From Bradyrhizobium diazoefficiens USDA 110 (lineage in GTDB: Bacteria; Pseudomonadota; Alphaproteobacteria; Rhizobiales; Xanthobacteraceae), in assembly GCF_000011365.1 (NCBI RefSeq), contig NC_004463.1, positions 3,768,001 through 3,832,000 of the forward strand: DNA of 64,000 nucleotides, given 5' to 3'. The notes under the pieces were generated by a model, which ran no database searches, was not told the origin of the DNA, and was given only the letters and a program-made list of their open reading frames with translations. The translations under genes and the position numbers were made by a program. Shown here in pieces: positions 9,095 to 17,921 of this stretch. Every line of letters starts with the position of its first letter. The first letter of the stretch is position 1.

Positions 9095-10660
9095 TCACGC
9101 AAAAGTCTTGATGGTCTGGATCACGCCGTCGAGCTCCTTGCCGGCGCTGTCCTTCAGCGCAGCCTCGCGCAGGCGCCGCGCCCAGTCGGCGGCATCCTCG
9201 CGTCGCTCGACCAGCTTGATCGCCGCCAGCGTCTTGTCGAATTTCGACAGCCCCCGGCTGTGAGTATCGGAATAGCCTTTCACGAGGCGGCGGCATTGCA
9301 GGATCTCGACACCGAGCTGGTAGTTGGTGCCGACTGCGTCGGTGGCGGCCTTGAGCCATCCGTCCCGGTGCGCCGTCTCGATGGCGTGCCGCAGCGAGCG
9401 GCGGCGCAGGCCGCGTAGGCCGCCCACGACATAGAGCGCCAGGAACCAGGGCAGCGAGTAGGTCCGCACCCGGCGCCCCCGGTTGACGCGGCGATCGAGC
9501 CAGCCGAGCAGGCGTGGCCGCGCGCCAAGCCAGCGACCGAAGCCCGCGGGCAGCACGCCCATGACCTCCTCCATGCGGGGATGCATGAACTCGGTGGTCT
9601 GGAGCACCTGTCCTTCCGACATCTCGAGCTCGCTCTCGATGCGGGCGCGGCGACCGGCGCGCGTCTTGAGGTCGGCGACGCGAATGACGTCGTCATAGGT
9701 CATGGCGTTGGCAAGATACTTTGCCGCGGCTTCCGTGAAGGCATAGGTCCGGGCCGCACCGCCGGCGCTGCGGTCGGCCGCGTGCAGCGTCTTGAGAATG
9801 TCGAGGTACTCGGTGCCATAGGCGACGTCCTGGAAGTCGACCGCCTTCTTCAGGCCGGCGCGGGCCATGGTGAGCGCGGGCTCGGGCAGCTCCTGCGTCA
9901 GCCTTGCGACAAGCCCGGCGAGATCCGGATCGGGCGTTGCGGGAGAGGGGATATTGCCGGCCTGTTTCGGTTGCGGCGGCGCCACAACGTCGGGTGAGCC
10001 GGTCTTGACCCGGTCGAAGGCGGCCTCGAAAGTCCCGATGCTGGCCTTCGCGCCTTTCCCACCCGCGCGGATGACGTCGAGATAGCTGTCGCGGCTGAAG
10101 GGCAGCACACCGGCCGCCGCGAGCGCGCCGAACATCGCGGCCGAGATGACGCTGCCATGCGCGATCGCCAGCGCGTTCAGGTCGAAGATGATCTCGGTCT
10201 TGGCGGCGATCCCGATGGCGCCGGTGACGGCGCCGCCGTCGGCGATGCCGTTGCCCGGCGCGATCTTCTCGCCGATCGCAAAGGACCGGTGGTTGGATGC
10301 GATCAGCGTGGTGCGGTCCGGCGTCACAAGGCCGCGCAGGATCGATCGGCCGGCCTCCATGAATTCCGCCGCCATCACCACGTCGACGTCGCCGGGCGTC
10401 GGCATCAGCGACAGGATTGGCTTGCGGCCGTCGAGCGGCGGCATCGTCTCGATATAGTAGATCGTGGCGCCGGTGCGCTGCGCGACGCCGGGCACCGAGG
10501 TCGACTGCGCGACCCAGCCGTGGTTCTCGGCAAGCTGGACGATCCAGTCGGTCAGGACGCCGCCGCCCTGGCCGCCCATCGCGACGATCGCGATCGAGAT
10601 CGGCCGCTCAGTTGCCTCGCCCGCGGCGGGGAGGGCCAGCCGGATCGTCTCGTCCCTCAT
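9095..10660 (-). CDS. iorB: Indolepyruvate ferredoxin oxidoreductase, beta subunit (IorB, with C-terminal extension)
   Basis: 521-aa partner of the IorA subunit. Residues 20-215 form the 2-oxoacid:acceptor oxidoreductase beta/gamma domain, with AIVAMGGQGGGVLTDWI and the SVPGVAQRTGATIYYIE segment. Residues 270-520 match the large uncharacterised extension (DUF6537-like) seen in proteobacterial fused IorB. The ATG overlaps the iorA stop (ATGA). With IorA it decarboxylates an aryl 2-oxoacid to an acyl-CoA and reduces ferredoxin. In this window the logical substrate is 2-aminophenylglyoxylate (isatinate); indolepyruvate or phenylpyruvate are alternatives. Confidence 0.9.
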   Translation of the reverse strand: MRDETIRLALPAAGEATERPISIAIVAMGGQGGGVLTDWIVQLAENHGWVAQSTSVPGVAQRTGATIYYIETMPPLDGRKPILSLMPTPGDVDVVMAAEFMEAGRSILRGLVTPDRTTLIASNHRSFAIGEKIAPGNGIADGGAVTGAIGIAAKTEIIFDLNALAIAHGSVISAAMFGALAAAGVLPFSRDSYLDVIRAGGKGAKASIGTFEAAFDRVKTGSPDVVAPPQPKQAGNIPSPATPDPDLAGLVARLTQELPEPALTMARAGLKKAVDFQDVAYGTEYLDILKTLHAADRSAGGAARTYAFTEAAAKYLANAMTYDDVIRVADLKTRAGRRARIESELEMSEGQVLQTTEFMHPRMEEVMGVLPAGFGRWLGARPRLLGWLDRRVNRGRRVRTYSLPWFLALYVVGGLRGLRRRSLRHAIETAHRDGWLKAATDAVGTNYQLGVEILQCRRLVKGYSDTHSRGLSKFDKTLAAIKLVERREDAADWARRLREAALKDSAGKELDGVIQTIKTFA

Positions 10661-12816
10661 GCCAGTGCCTCGAGCGCCGGACGCCGGCGATCGCGCCGCC
10701 GTTGCAGCCAGCCGATCACGGCCATCGCGACTTTGGATTTGAACATGTCCCAGCGGGTCGGATTATGGATGACGTCGGCGCGGTAGAACGAGGGGCAGAG
10801 CACGGCGGCCTCGGAGACCTCGCCGCAATTGCCGCAGCCGACGCAGGAATTGTCGATCGCCGCGACCGGATCATCGCGCAAGGGATCGTCGAGCTGCTTC
10901 ACCGACAGCGATGGGCAGCCGGAGAGCCGGATGCAGGCGTGGTCGCCGGTGCACACGTCCTCGTCGACGCCGAAGCGCTCCTTGACGGTACGGACGCCGT
11001 CCTTGATCGCCTTGTTGATCAGCGGCTTCACGCGGCGCTGCTTGTTCAGCATGCATTCGGAGGACGCGACGATGACCTTGGGACCTTCGTCCTTGGTCGT
11101 CAGCGCTTCCTTCAGCGTGTCGCGCATCTTGCCGACGTCATAGGTGCGGTCGATCTGACGCACCCATTGGCCGCCGATGCCCTTCACGGCCTGCACGATC
11201 GAATTGTTGGTCTTGCGCCGCTTGTTGGTCGCGCGCGACGACAGGATGTCCTGACCGCCGGTCGCCGAGGTGTAGAAATTGTCGACGATGACGAACACGC
11301 CGTCATGCTTGTTGAACACGGCATTGCCGATGCCGCTGGTCAGTCCGTTGTGCCAGAAGCCGCCGTCGCCCATCACCGCGATCGAGCGCTTGTCGGCCTT
11401 GACGTTGAAGGCCGAGGTCGAGGCCGGGCCGAGGCCGAAGCCCATGGTGGTCGCGCCGATATTGAAGGGCGGCAGGATCGAGAACAAATGGCAACCGATG
11501 TCGGCGGAGACGTGGTGCTGGCCGAGCTCTTCCTCGACCAGCTTCATGGCGGCGAAGATCGGCCGCTCCGGGCAGCCGGTGCAGAGCCCGGGCGGGCGCG
11601 CCGGCACGACCTGCTTGAGCTTCTCGACCGCGGGGTGATTGAGCACGGGCGCGGCATCCGGCGCCGGCGGCCGGTTGCCGAGCAGCCGCGGCTCGGTCTT
11701 CTCCAGGAATTCCCTGACGCCGCCGAGCAGGACCTGCGCGGTGTAGTCGCCGCCCATCGGCAGCACGTCCTTGCCATGGATGCGCGCCTGGATGTCCCTG
11801 CGGCGCAGCACCGTGTTGATCGCCTGCTCCAGATATTCCGGCTGGCCCTCCTCGACGATGAGCACGGCATCCTTGTCGACGCAGAACTCCGCGACCTCGG
11901 TGTCGATCACGGGGTAGGTGACGTTCATGACGTAGAGCGGGACTTGCGTGCTGCCATAGGCATCCGACAGCCCGAGATACTGCAGCGCGCGGATCACGTT
12001 GTTGTACATGCCGCCCTGCATGATGATGCCGACCTTGCCGTGCTTCGGCCCCATCCACTCGTTCAATTTGTTGTCCCGGATGAAGCCGACAGCCGCGGGC
12101 ATCCGCGTCTTGATCTTCTCCTGCTCATGCTCATAGGCCGCCGGCGGCAGCACGATGCGGTTGACGTCCCGCTTGGGATTGTTGAGCGCGTCCTTGATGG
12201 TGTGCGCCGGCTTGACGTTGTCCTTGCAGGCGAAGGTGCCGTGCATGTGACAGGCGCGGACGCGAACCTCGAGCATCACCGGGGTGTTCGAGACCTCGGA
12301 AAGCTCAAAACCCTTCTCGATCAAATTGACGATGCATTCATGGTCGGGGCGGGGGTCGAGCAGCCACATCTGCGATTTCATCGCGAAGGCATGGGTGCGC
12401 TCCTGCATGATGGAGGAGCCTTCGCCGTAGTCCTCGCCGACGATGATCATGGTGCCGCCGGTGACGCCGCCCGAGGCCAGATTGGCCAGCGCGTCGGAGG
12501 CGACGTTGGTGCCGACGGTCGACTTCCACGCAACCGCGCCGCGCAGGGGATACATCACCGAGGCCGAGAGCATCGCCGCCGCGGCCGCCTCGTTGGCGGA
12601 GCTCTGGAACACGACGCCGAGATCGTCGAGCACGTCCTTGGCGTCGGCGAGCACGTCCATCAGGTGCGAGATCGGCGAGCCCTGGTAGCCGCCGACATAG
12701 GCGACGCCGGATTGCAGCAGTGCCTTGGTGATGGCGAGGATGCCTTCGCCGCGGAACGTATCGCCGTCGCCGAGCCGGAGATCCTCGACTTCGCGAGCAA
12801 AAGACCGTTCAGCCAT
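10657..12816 (-). CDS. iorA: Indolepyruvate ferredoxin oxidoreductase, alpha subunit (IorA)
   Basis: 719-aa thiamine-diphosphate-dependent subunit. The N-terminal pyrimidine-binding domain starts with LGDGDTFRGEGILAITKALL and contains GYQGSPISHLMD. The C-terminal pyrophosphate-binding domain has LCTGCPERP, DIGCHLFS and VMGDGGFWHNG. The tail carries a Cys-rich ferredoxin region, including CVGCGNCGEVSEAAVLCP for an iron-sulfur cluster. The start has a strong GGAGGG ribosome site. It is the first gene of iorA-iorB-marR-marR. A palindrome 16 bases upstream of the start codon suggests MarR control. Confidence 0.93.
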   Translation of the reverse strand: MAERSFAREVEDLRLGDGDTFRGEGILAITKALLQSGVAYVGGYQGSPISHLMDVLADAKDVLDDLGVVFQSSANEAAAAAMLSASVMYPLRGAVAWKSTVGTNVASDALANLASGGVTGGTMIIVGEDYGEGSSIMQERTHAFAMKSQMWLLDPRPDHECIVNLIEKGFELSEVSNTPVMLEVRVRACHMHGTFACKDNVKPAHTIKDALNNPKRDVNRIVLPPAAYEHEQEKIKTRMPAAVGFIRDNKLNEWMGPKHGKVGIIMQGGMYNNVIRALQYLGLSDAYGSTQVPLYVMNVTYPVIDTEVAEFCVDKDAVLIVEEGQPEYLEQAINTVLRRRDIQARIHGKDVLPMGGDYTAQVLLGGVREFLEKTEPRLLGNRPPAPDAAPVLNHPAVEKLKQVVPARPPGLCTGCPERPIFAAMKLVEEELGQHHVSADIGCHLFSILPPFNIGATTMGFGLGPASTSAFNVKADKRSIAVMGDGGFWHNGLTSGIGNAVFNKHDGVFVIVDNFYTSATGGQDILSSRATNKRRKTNNSIVQAVKGIGGQWVRQIDRTYDVGKMRDTLKEALTTKDEGPKVIVASSECMLNKQRRVKPLINKAIKDGVRTVKERFGVDEDVCTGDHACIRLSGCPSLSVKQLDDPLRDDPVAAIDNSCVGCGNCGEVSEAAVLCPSFYRADVIHNPTRWDMFKSKVAMAVIGWLQRRRDRRRPALEALA

Positions 12817-13183
12817 TGCACCCTCCAGAAATATGCGATAGCATACGTTTACATGTGAAGTAAGTCAACGCCGCGCCATGCTATCACGCTTGCGGATCTT
12901 CTCTCCGGCAAGGCGGTCATGAGCCAGCGACAGGGTAGGGCCGATGCTGAAGCTGCCTCGCTTTAGAGCTGCCGCCGTCCAGGCTTCACCCGTCTATCTC
13001 AACGCCGGCGCGACAGCGGACGAGGCGGCTTCACCGGTCCGTGAAGCCGCAGCGAATGCACGACATCGTCGATCTGCGGGTCAATCGGCGTCCGCTGGCG
13101 CCGCTTGGCCCGCGCGCAAACCGGAATGAAAGCTCGGGACGCGTCGCACCGACGACGCCACGAGACAGGACTTGGAGGATAGG
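12817..13183 (+). promoter_or_regulatory. Divergent promoter region between iorA and the gentisate dioxygenase gene
   Basis: 367 bases without a credible gene separate divergently read operons. Near the iorA side lie TATGC-GATA-GCATA (12832-12845), a perfect inverted repeat, and TTTACATGTGAA (12847-12858), an imperfect one. Both are in the usual position for MarR operators over an iorA promoter. The gentisate side ends in GGAGGA at 13174-13179, its ribosome site. The middle (12900-13150) shows nothing recognisable. Confidence 0.5.
12832..12845. promoter_or_regulatory. Inverted repeat TATGC-N4-GCATA, candidate MarR operator for iorA
   Basis: Two perfect 5-bp half-sites separated by GATA, ending 29 bases upstream of the iorA ATG. 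MarR dimers bind palindromes of this size, and two MarR genes end the same operon, so autoregulation is likely. A second imperfect palindrome starts two bases further upstream. The assignment is inference. Confidence 0.5.
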
Positions 13184-14290
13184 ATGCGCGAAAACACCAT
13201 CGGCCGGGCCAATGTCGAGGACACCCCCGAGCTCAAGGCCTATTACAAGGATCTCGAAAAGTACGAAGCCGGCGCGCTTTGGACGGTCGCCAACAAGATC
13301 GAGCCATGGGCGCCGCAATCGGCCTCCATTCCCGTGCTCTGGCGCTACAGCGATCTGCGCGAGCACGTGCTGCGTTCGGTCGAGCTGGTCTCGCCGGAGA
13401 AGGCGGGACGACGGGTGATCTACCTCAACAATCCCGGCCGCCGCGACGTCTCGGCCGCGGTCGGCTGGCTCTATTCGGGATTGCAGGTGATGCACCCCGG
13501 CGAGGTCGCATCGGCCCACGCGCACTCGGCCTCTGCCCTGCGCTTCATCATGGAAGGGGCGGGCGCCTACACCATCGTCGACGGCCACAAGATGACCCTG
13601 GGGGCGCGGGATTTCGTGCTGACGCCGAATGGCACCTGGCACGAGCATGGGGTCGACGGCAACGGCTCGGTCTGCATCTGGCAGGACGGCCTCGACATCC
13701 CGCTCGTCAATGCGCTGGAGGCGAACTTTTTCGCGGTCCATCCGAAGGTGCAACAGGAAGACTCCGGCTATCCCGTGGACGACATGACCAAGACCTGGGG
13801 CAATCCCGGGCTGCGGCCGGCGGATTCGAAATGGTCGAAGGGCTATTCCCCCATGTTCAAATACGAGTGGGAGCCGACCTACGAGTCCTTGCGGAAATAC
13901 GCCGCCGCAACCGACGGCTCGCCCTATGACGGCATTCTCATGAACTACGTCAATCCGATCACCGGCGGGCACGTGATGCAGACGATCGGCGCGAGCATGC
14001 AACTGCTCCGGCCGGGCGAGAAGACGAAGTCGCATCGGCACACCGGCAGCTTCATCTACCAGGTCGCCAAGGGCCGAGGCTATTCGATCATCGGCGGCAC
14101 GCGTTTCGCGTGGGAGGAGCGCGACATCTTCTGCGTTCCCTCCTGGGCCTGGCACGAGCACGGCAATGCGTCGGAGAGCGAAGACGCCTGCCTGTTCTGC
14201 TTCAACGACCTGCCTGTCATCGAAAGTCTCGGCTTCTATCGTGAAGAGGCCTATGGCGATAATGCCGGCCACCAGCCAGTGGCTGCCTGA
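13184..14290 (+). CDS. Gentisate 1,2-dioxygenase
   Basis: 368-aa bicupin that opens gentisate to maleylpyruvate with Fe(II) and O2. The first cupin holds HPGEVASAHAHSASALRFIMEG and the metal His residues; the downstream TPNGTWHEHG is typical. The second cupin has LLRPGEKTKSHRHTGSFIYQVAKG. Length matches the family. ATG 13184 is chosen for the GGAGGA site; a TTG 12 bases upstream lies inside that site. It is followed by FAH-family and thioesterase genes, a gentisate or gentisyl-CoA pathway arrangement. A substituted substrate such as 5-hydroxyanthranilate is also possible. Confidence 0.92.
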   Translation: MRENTIGRANVEDTPELKAYYKDLEKYEAGALWTVANKIEPWAPQSASIPVLWRYSDLREHVLRSVELVSPEKAGRRVIYLNNPGRRDVSAAVGWLYSGLQVMHPGEVASAHAHSASALRFIMEGAGAYTIVDGHKMTLGARDFVLTPNGTWHEHGVDGNGSVCIWQDGLDIPLVNALEANFFAVHPKVQQEDSGYPVDDMTKTWGNPGLRPADSKWSKGYSPMFKYEWEPTYESLRKYAAATDGSPYDGILMNYVNPITGGHVMQTIGASMQLLRPGEKTKSHRHTGSFIYQVAKGRGYSIIGGTRFAWEERDIFCVPSWAWHEHGNASESEDACLFCFNDLPVIESLGFYREEAYGDNAGHQPVAA

Positions 14291-14333
14291 CGTACCCTCG
14301 CAGAATTCAACCGAAAGAGCCGGATAAAGCTTC

Positions 14334-15242
14334 ATGCGCCTTGTTACCTACACTTTGGGCTCCAGCGGTGCCCGTCTCGGGGTCCTCGTTGACGGATTGG
14401 TCGTGGACGTCGAGCACCTCGGTGCGTCGCAAGGCTTTGCATGGCCGAGCGACATGCTGTCGCTCATCGACAACAGCGTGACACTGCTGCCGGCGCTCAG
14501 GGAATGCCTGGACAATACCAATGGACGCCTGCCGGCCGGCTCCGCCGTTCCGGTCGAGGACGTCAAGCTGCAGGCGCCGATCCCGCGTCCGCGAAAGAAC
14601 ATCTTCGGCATCGGGCTGAACTACCGCGCGCATGTGGCGGAATCCGCCAAGAGCCTGGATACGGACAAGGACCTGCCGAAGCAGCCGGTCGTCTTCTCCA
14701 AGCCGCCGACTTCCGTGATCGGCCCGGGCGCGGCGATCCAGCACAACGCGAAGATGACGCAGCAGCTCGACTGGGAGGTCGAGCTCGCCGTCATCATCGG
14801 CAAGACCGCGACGCGCATCGCGACCGAGAAAGCGATGGAGCACGTCTTCGGTTATTCGGTGATGATCGACATTTCCGCGCGCGACAATCGCCGCGCCGGC
14901 CAGTGGATCTTTTCCAAGGGCATGGACACCTATGCACCGTTCGGCCCGTGCATCGTCACCGCGGACGAAATTCCCGATCCGCATGACCTGCGGCTCTGGC
15001 TGACCAAGAACGGGGTCATGAAGCAGGACTCCAACACCAAATACATGATCTTCGACATCCCGGTGCTGATATCGGACATTTCGTCGGGCATGACGCTCGA
15101 GCCGGGCGACATCATCGCGACCGGAACGCCCGAAGGCGTCGGGGCCGGCATGAGCCCGCAGGAATGGCTGTGGCCGGGCGACGTGGTGGAAGCGGGGGTC
15201 GACGGCGTCGGTGTCATCAGGCACCCCGTTGTCGCGATCTGA
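14334..15242 (+). CDS. Fumarylacetoacetate hydrolase family protein (fumarylpyruvate hydrolase candidate)
   Basis: 302-aa FAH-fold hydrolase. The family signature is NIFGIGLNYRAHVAES, metal ligands sit in DWEVELAVIIGK (E-x-E) and the downstream D in FGYSVMIDISARD, and the C terminus has LEPGDIIATGTPEGVG. After gentisate dioxygenase it should hydrolyse fumarylpyruvate (or maleylpyruvate directly) to pyruvate and fumarate or maleate. No maleylpyruvate isomerase gene is present next to it. The stop overlaps the next ATG (TGATG). Confidence 0.9.
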   Translation: MRLVTYTLGSSGARLGVLVDGLVVDVEHLGASQGFAWPSDMLSLIDNSVTLLPALRECLDNTNGRLPAGSAVPVEDVKLQAPIPRPRKNIFGIGLNYRAHVAESAKSLDTDKDLPKQPVVFSKPPTSVIGPGAAIQHNAKMTQQLDWEVELAVIIGKTATRIATEKAMEHVFGYSVMIDISARDNRRAGQWIFSKGMDTYAPFGPCIVTADEIPDPHDLRLWLTKNGVMKQDSNTKYMIFDIPVLISDISSGMTLEPGDIIATGTPEGVGAGMSPQEWLWPGDVVEAGVDGVGVIRHPVVAI

Positions 15243-15679
15243 TGACGACGTTTTCGTTCGATCGCGAGCTGAGGTTCGGCGATTGCGATCCCTCGGGCAT
15301 CGCGTACTTTCCGTCCTATCTGAACATCCTCAACGGCGTCGTCGAAGAGTTTTGGGCGGAGATCGGTTTTCCCTGGCCGGAATTGATCACGGTTCGGAAG
15401 ATCGGAACGCCCACGGTGCATCTGACTTGCGACTTTTCCCGGCCGTCGATGTTCGGCGATCGCCTGACGTTCGGATTGCGCATCGCCCGGGTCGGCGGAT
15501 CGTCGCTCCATCTGGAACATGTCGTCTCGGGCGCGAATGGCATGCGCTGGCGCGCCCGCCAGGTCGTTGCCGCGACCTCGCTGCTGGATCACCATGCGAT
15601 CCCGTGGCCCGATGACATTCGCGCCGCGCTCATGGCGCACGTGAGCGAGGGCGAGGGCGCTGAGGCAACGCCGGCATGA
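15242..15679 (+). CDS. Acyl-CoA thioesterase, 4-hydroxybenzoyl-CoA thioesterase family
   Basis: 145-aa hot-dog-fold thioesterase. The active-site segment LRFGDCDPSGIAYFPSYLNILN matches 4HBT enzymes with the catalytic Asp, followed by the long helix NGVVEEFWAEIGFPWPEL. It hydrolyses an aryl-CoA. Between a gentisate dioxygenase operon and an EthD-like gene it probably releases gentisate from gentisyl-CoA. This would link the ring cleavage genes to an upstream CoA-bound hydroxylation. Confidence 0.87.
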   Translation: MTTFSFDRELRFGDCDPSGIAYFPSYLNILNGVVEEFWAEIGFPWPELITVRKIGTPTVHLTCDFSRPSMFGDRLTFGLRIARVGGSSLHLEHVVSGANGMRWRARQVVAATSLLDHHAIPWPDDIRAALMAHVSEGEGAEATPA

Positions 15680-16398
15680 TCTCGCTCTTCATGACGTTCT
15701 CCGATCCTTCTGGTGAACGGTGGATTCGTTCCGACGAGGTTGCCGCCGTCGCTGAGCTGGTCGGATCGATCCCTGGGATGACCGAGGGCCTGCTGTTCAC
15801 GCCGCTGCAACAGTCGGTCGATCATCCCTACAAAGCCGATGGCTCGGGCCCTGTGCTTGCGCTTCAACTGCGCTTTCCCGACCTGCTCATATGCGAAGCG
15901 GCGATGGATCGCGGCGGCGTCTTGGCCAGCTTGGCGACAGGTGCCGGATTGTCAGGCCTCGCCGGATTGTACGTCACGCATCAGGTGATGGTGACGCGGT
16001 CATTCCCCGTCGATGTCGCCGAACATCCGGCAGGAACGACAACTCCGTGCAGTTACCTCGTGCACTATCCCGGCCCGGCCGAGGACATGAACGCCTGGAA
16101 CCTGCATTATCTGGAGCACCACCCGGCGATCATGCGGACCTTCCCTGATGTCCGCCAGATCGAGATCTACACCCGCATCGATTGGGTCGACCGGCTGCCG
16201 TCGCAGCGGGTCGAGCACATGCAGCGCAACAAGCTGGTGTTCGACAGCCCGCAATCCCTCGCGCACGCGCTCGGCTCCGACGTGATCAAGCGCATGCGCG
16301 CGGACTTCGTGAAATTCCCGCCATTCGCTGGCGGCAACAAGCATTTTCCGATGCTGACGCGGGCCGTGCGGCCCCCGCGAGATCCGAGAGCACGGTGA
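15676..16398 (+). CDS. EthD-like dimeric alpha/beta-barrel protein
   Basis: 240-aa protein overlapping the thioesterase gene by 4 bases. Two ferredoxin-like halves are visible; the second has LVHYPGPAEDMNAWNLHYLEHHPAIMRTFPDVRQIEIYTR, the pattern of EthD and similar barrels. Such proteins accompany many aromatic pathways as isomerases, decarboxylases or unknown helpers. It is a candidate for the step missing from this operon, maleylpyruvate isomerisation, though I know of no precedent. Function otherwise unknown. Confidence 0.65.
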   Translation: MISLFMTFSDPSGERWIRSDEVAAVAELVGSIPGMTEGLLFTPLQQSVDHPYKADGSGPVLALQLRFPDLLICEAAMDRGGVLASLATGAGLSGLAGLYVTHQVMVTRSFPVDVAEHPAGTTTPCSYLVHYPGPAEDMNAWNLHYLEHHPAIMRTFPDVRQIEIYTRIDWVDRLPSQRVEHMQRNKLVFDSPQSLAHALGSDVIKRMRADFVKFPPFAGGNKHFPMLTRAVRPPRDPRAR

Positions 16399-16400
16399 GA

Positions 16401-17288
16401 TCAAGTTGACGTGCCGCGTAGCGAGGCGCGAACCTCGTCGACGGTGCGCTTCGGGTCCTGGAGGTGAGGGTAGTGCCCGATGCCGGGAAGAAGCGCCAAC
16501 TCGGCGTCGATCCTTGCGGCGAGCTCTATTCCCATCTCCTTCTTGATGTAGAGGTCCTTCTCGCCCCAAACCACCTTCACCGGGGTTTTGAGCCGGGCTA
16601 GTTGCGATTCGAAGTGGTCTTGGTCTCGCGTGAAGTGCGAGTAGTAGTGGGAGAACGCGTCTACGGTCGTCATCGCGCCGTGGCTCCATCCGTGGGACAT
16701 GTCGTCCCTAAACTGCTGCGAAACTTCGAACTGCGCTTCCTTGGGCAAGCCTCTTGTGAAGATGTTTTCCAGGATCTCGTCGCGGTTACTGTTCATGTTG
16801 GCGCGGACCTGCTCCATGGCAGGCCCCGCCTTCAGATTTTGCAGCTTCTCGGACATGAACTGCGGCCTGTTGAACGGGGCGAAGTCGCCAACGATGATTG
16901 TCCTTGCGATATCGGGTTTTTCCACCGCCAGCAGGAGTGCCGGTAGGGCCCCGATGTCCGTTGCGTAAATCGTGAGCCTCGACGTGTCGATGCCTGCTTT
17001 CACGATGTACTGATCCAGAACATGCGCGTAGTCCTTCGGCGCATAGGAGAACCTGTCGACCATTGGCCTCGATGAAAGACCGTAACCCGGCCAATCGAAA
17101 GCGTGGACTTCGTAGTCGTCGGCGAGGGCCTCGGCAATGTCCTTCCAGGCGGACAGGGTCTCCGGAAAGCCGTGCAGAAAGAGAACGGTCCCCTTCGGTC
17201 TCGGGTTACGCAGAACCACTCTTCTGAGCGTGATGTCTTCGTTGATCTCGAAGAAATCGATTGTTGTGTTGTTGATCCGGTATGACAT
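16401..17288 (-). CDS. Alpha/beta hydrolase (haloalkane dehalogenase/epoxide hydrolase type)
   Basis: 295-aa alpha/beta hydrolase. HGFPE at residues 39-43 forms the oxyanion hole, the nucleophile elbow is ATDIGA with Asp111 in place of the Ser of esterases, and GIGHYPHLQDP supplies the His. An Asp nucleophile means a covalent alkyl-enzyme ester, as in haloalkane dehalogenases, epoxide hydrolases and fluoroacetate dehalogenase. The ribosome site AAAGGA precedes the ATG. It is the distal gene of the hydrolase/VOC group read from 19981 downward and convergent with the EthD-like gene. Confidence 0.82.
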   Translation of the reverse strand: MSYRINNTTIDFFEINEDITLRRVVLRNPRPKGTVLFLHGFPETLSAWKDIAEALADDYEVHAFDWPGYGLSSRPMVDRFSYAPKDYAHVLDQYIVKAGIDTSRLTIYATDIGALPALLLAVEKPDIARTIIVGDFAPFNRPQFMSEKLQNLKAGPAMEQVRANMNSNRDEILENIFTRGLPKEAQFEVSQQFRDDMSHGWSHGAMTTVDAFSHYYSHFTRDQDHFESQLARLKTPVKVVWGEKDLYIKKEMGIELAARIDAELALLPGIGHYPHLQDPKRTVDEVRASLRGTST

Positions 17289-17389
17289 GATCAGCGTCCT
17301 TTCGTCCCGTTATCCGATCAGCGTGCAGGCCAAGTTGATCTGGAGTCTGAAAGAAGCTCGGCAGAGAACTTCCCGGCGCCTCCTGGGGC

Positions 17390-17845
17390 TTACGTCCCGA
17401 GTGCTGCCTGTGGCGTGTTCCGAAAGCTGATCGCCATGCGATTGTAGGCGTTCATCAGGCCAATCGCGATCGTGAGGTCCACGAGTTCTCGCTCGTCGAA
17501 CACGGCGCGGGCGTCCTGATAGGCTTCATCCGGCACGCCGGTATCCGCGACGCGCGTCACCGTTTCGGCCCACGCAAGGGCGGCGCGTTCACGCTCGTCG
17601 AAGAGGGCGCCGGCTTCCTTCCACGCCTGCACCAGCGCGATCTTTTCGATCTTCACTCCCTTCTTGAGCAGGTCACGGGTGTGCGTATCGAGGCAGTACG
17701 CGCAATTGTTAATCTGGGAAATTCGCAGGTAGACCAGCTCGACCAGCGTAGGGGAAAGGCCGCTCTGCATGACGTAGCCACGGACACCGCCCAGCGCTTT
17801 CACGCCTGCCGGTGCAATCTGATTGTAGTCGAGACGCTGACTCAT
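17390..17845 (-). CDS. Carboxymuconolactone decarboxylase/AhpD-like protein
   Basis: 151-aa AhpD-like helical protein. The redox motif NCAYCLDTH (C-x2-C-x3-H) and the partner segment LVDLTIAIGLMNAYNRMAISF are typical of alkylhydroperoxidase-D-like proteins. The ATG at 17845 follows AAGGAA and gives MSQRLDYNQIAP, the normal family start; an earlier frame start at 17992 would overlap the epoxide hydrolase gene. The likely role is peroxidase or thiol redox protection, consistent with the OhrR-like regulator of this group. Confidence 0.85.
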   Translation of the reverse strand: MSQRLDYNQIAPAGVKALGGVRGYVMQSGLSPTLVELVYLRISQINNCAYCLDTHTRDLLKKGVKIEKIALVQAWKEAGALFDERERAALAWAETVTRVADTGVPDEAYQDARAVFDERELVDLTIAIGLMNAYNRMAISFRNTPQAALGT

Positions 17846-17921
17846 GTTTTGTTCCTTGGTGATGAATTCTGCTCGATGGAGATCATTTCGTGCTCTCTTG
17901 GTTTGGGCAGAATGTTCAGAT

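Noticed and set aside
10417..12858. Very long open frame on the plus strand opposite iorA and iorB
   Set aside because: It is antisense to two clear enzymes, has no family motif and is rich in Arg/His/Asp as expected of reverse-complement GC-rich codons.
13031..14335. Minus-strand open frame opposite gentisate dioxygenase
   Set aside because: Antisense shadow; the cupin enzyme on the plus strand is well supported.
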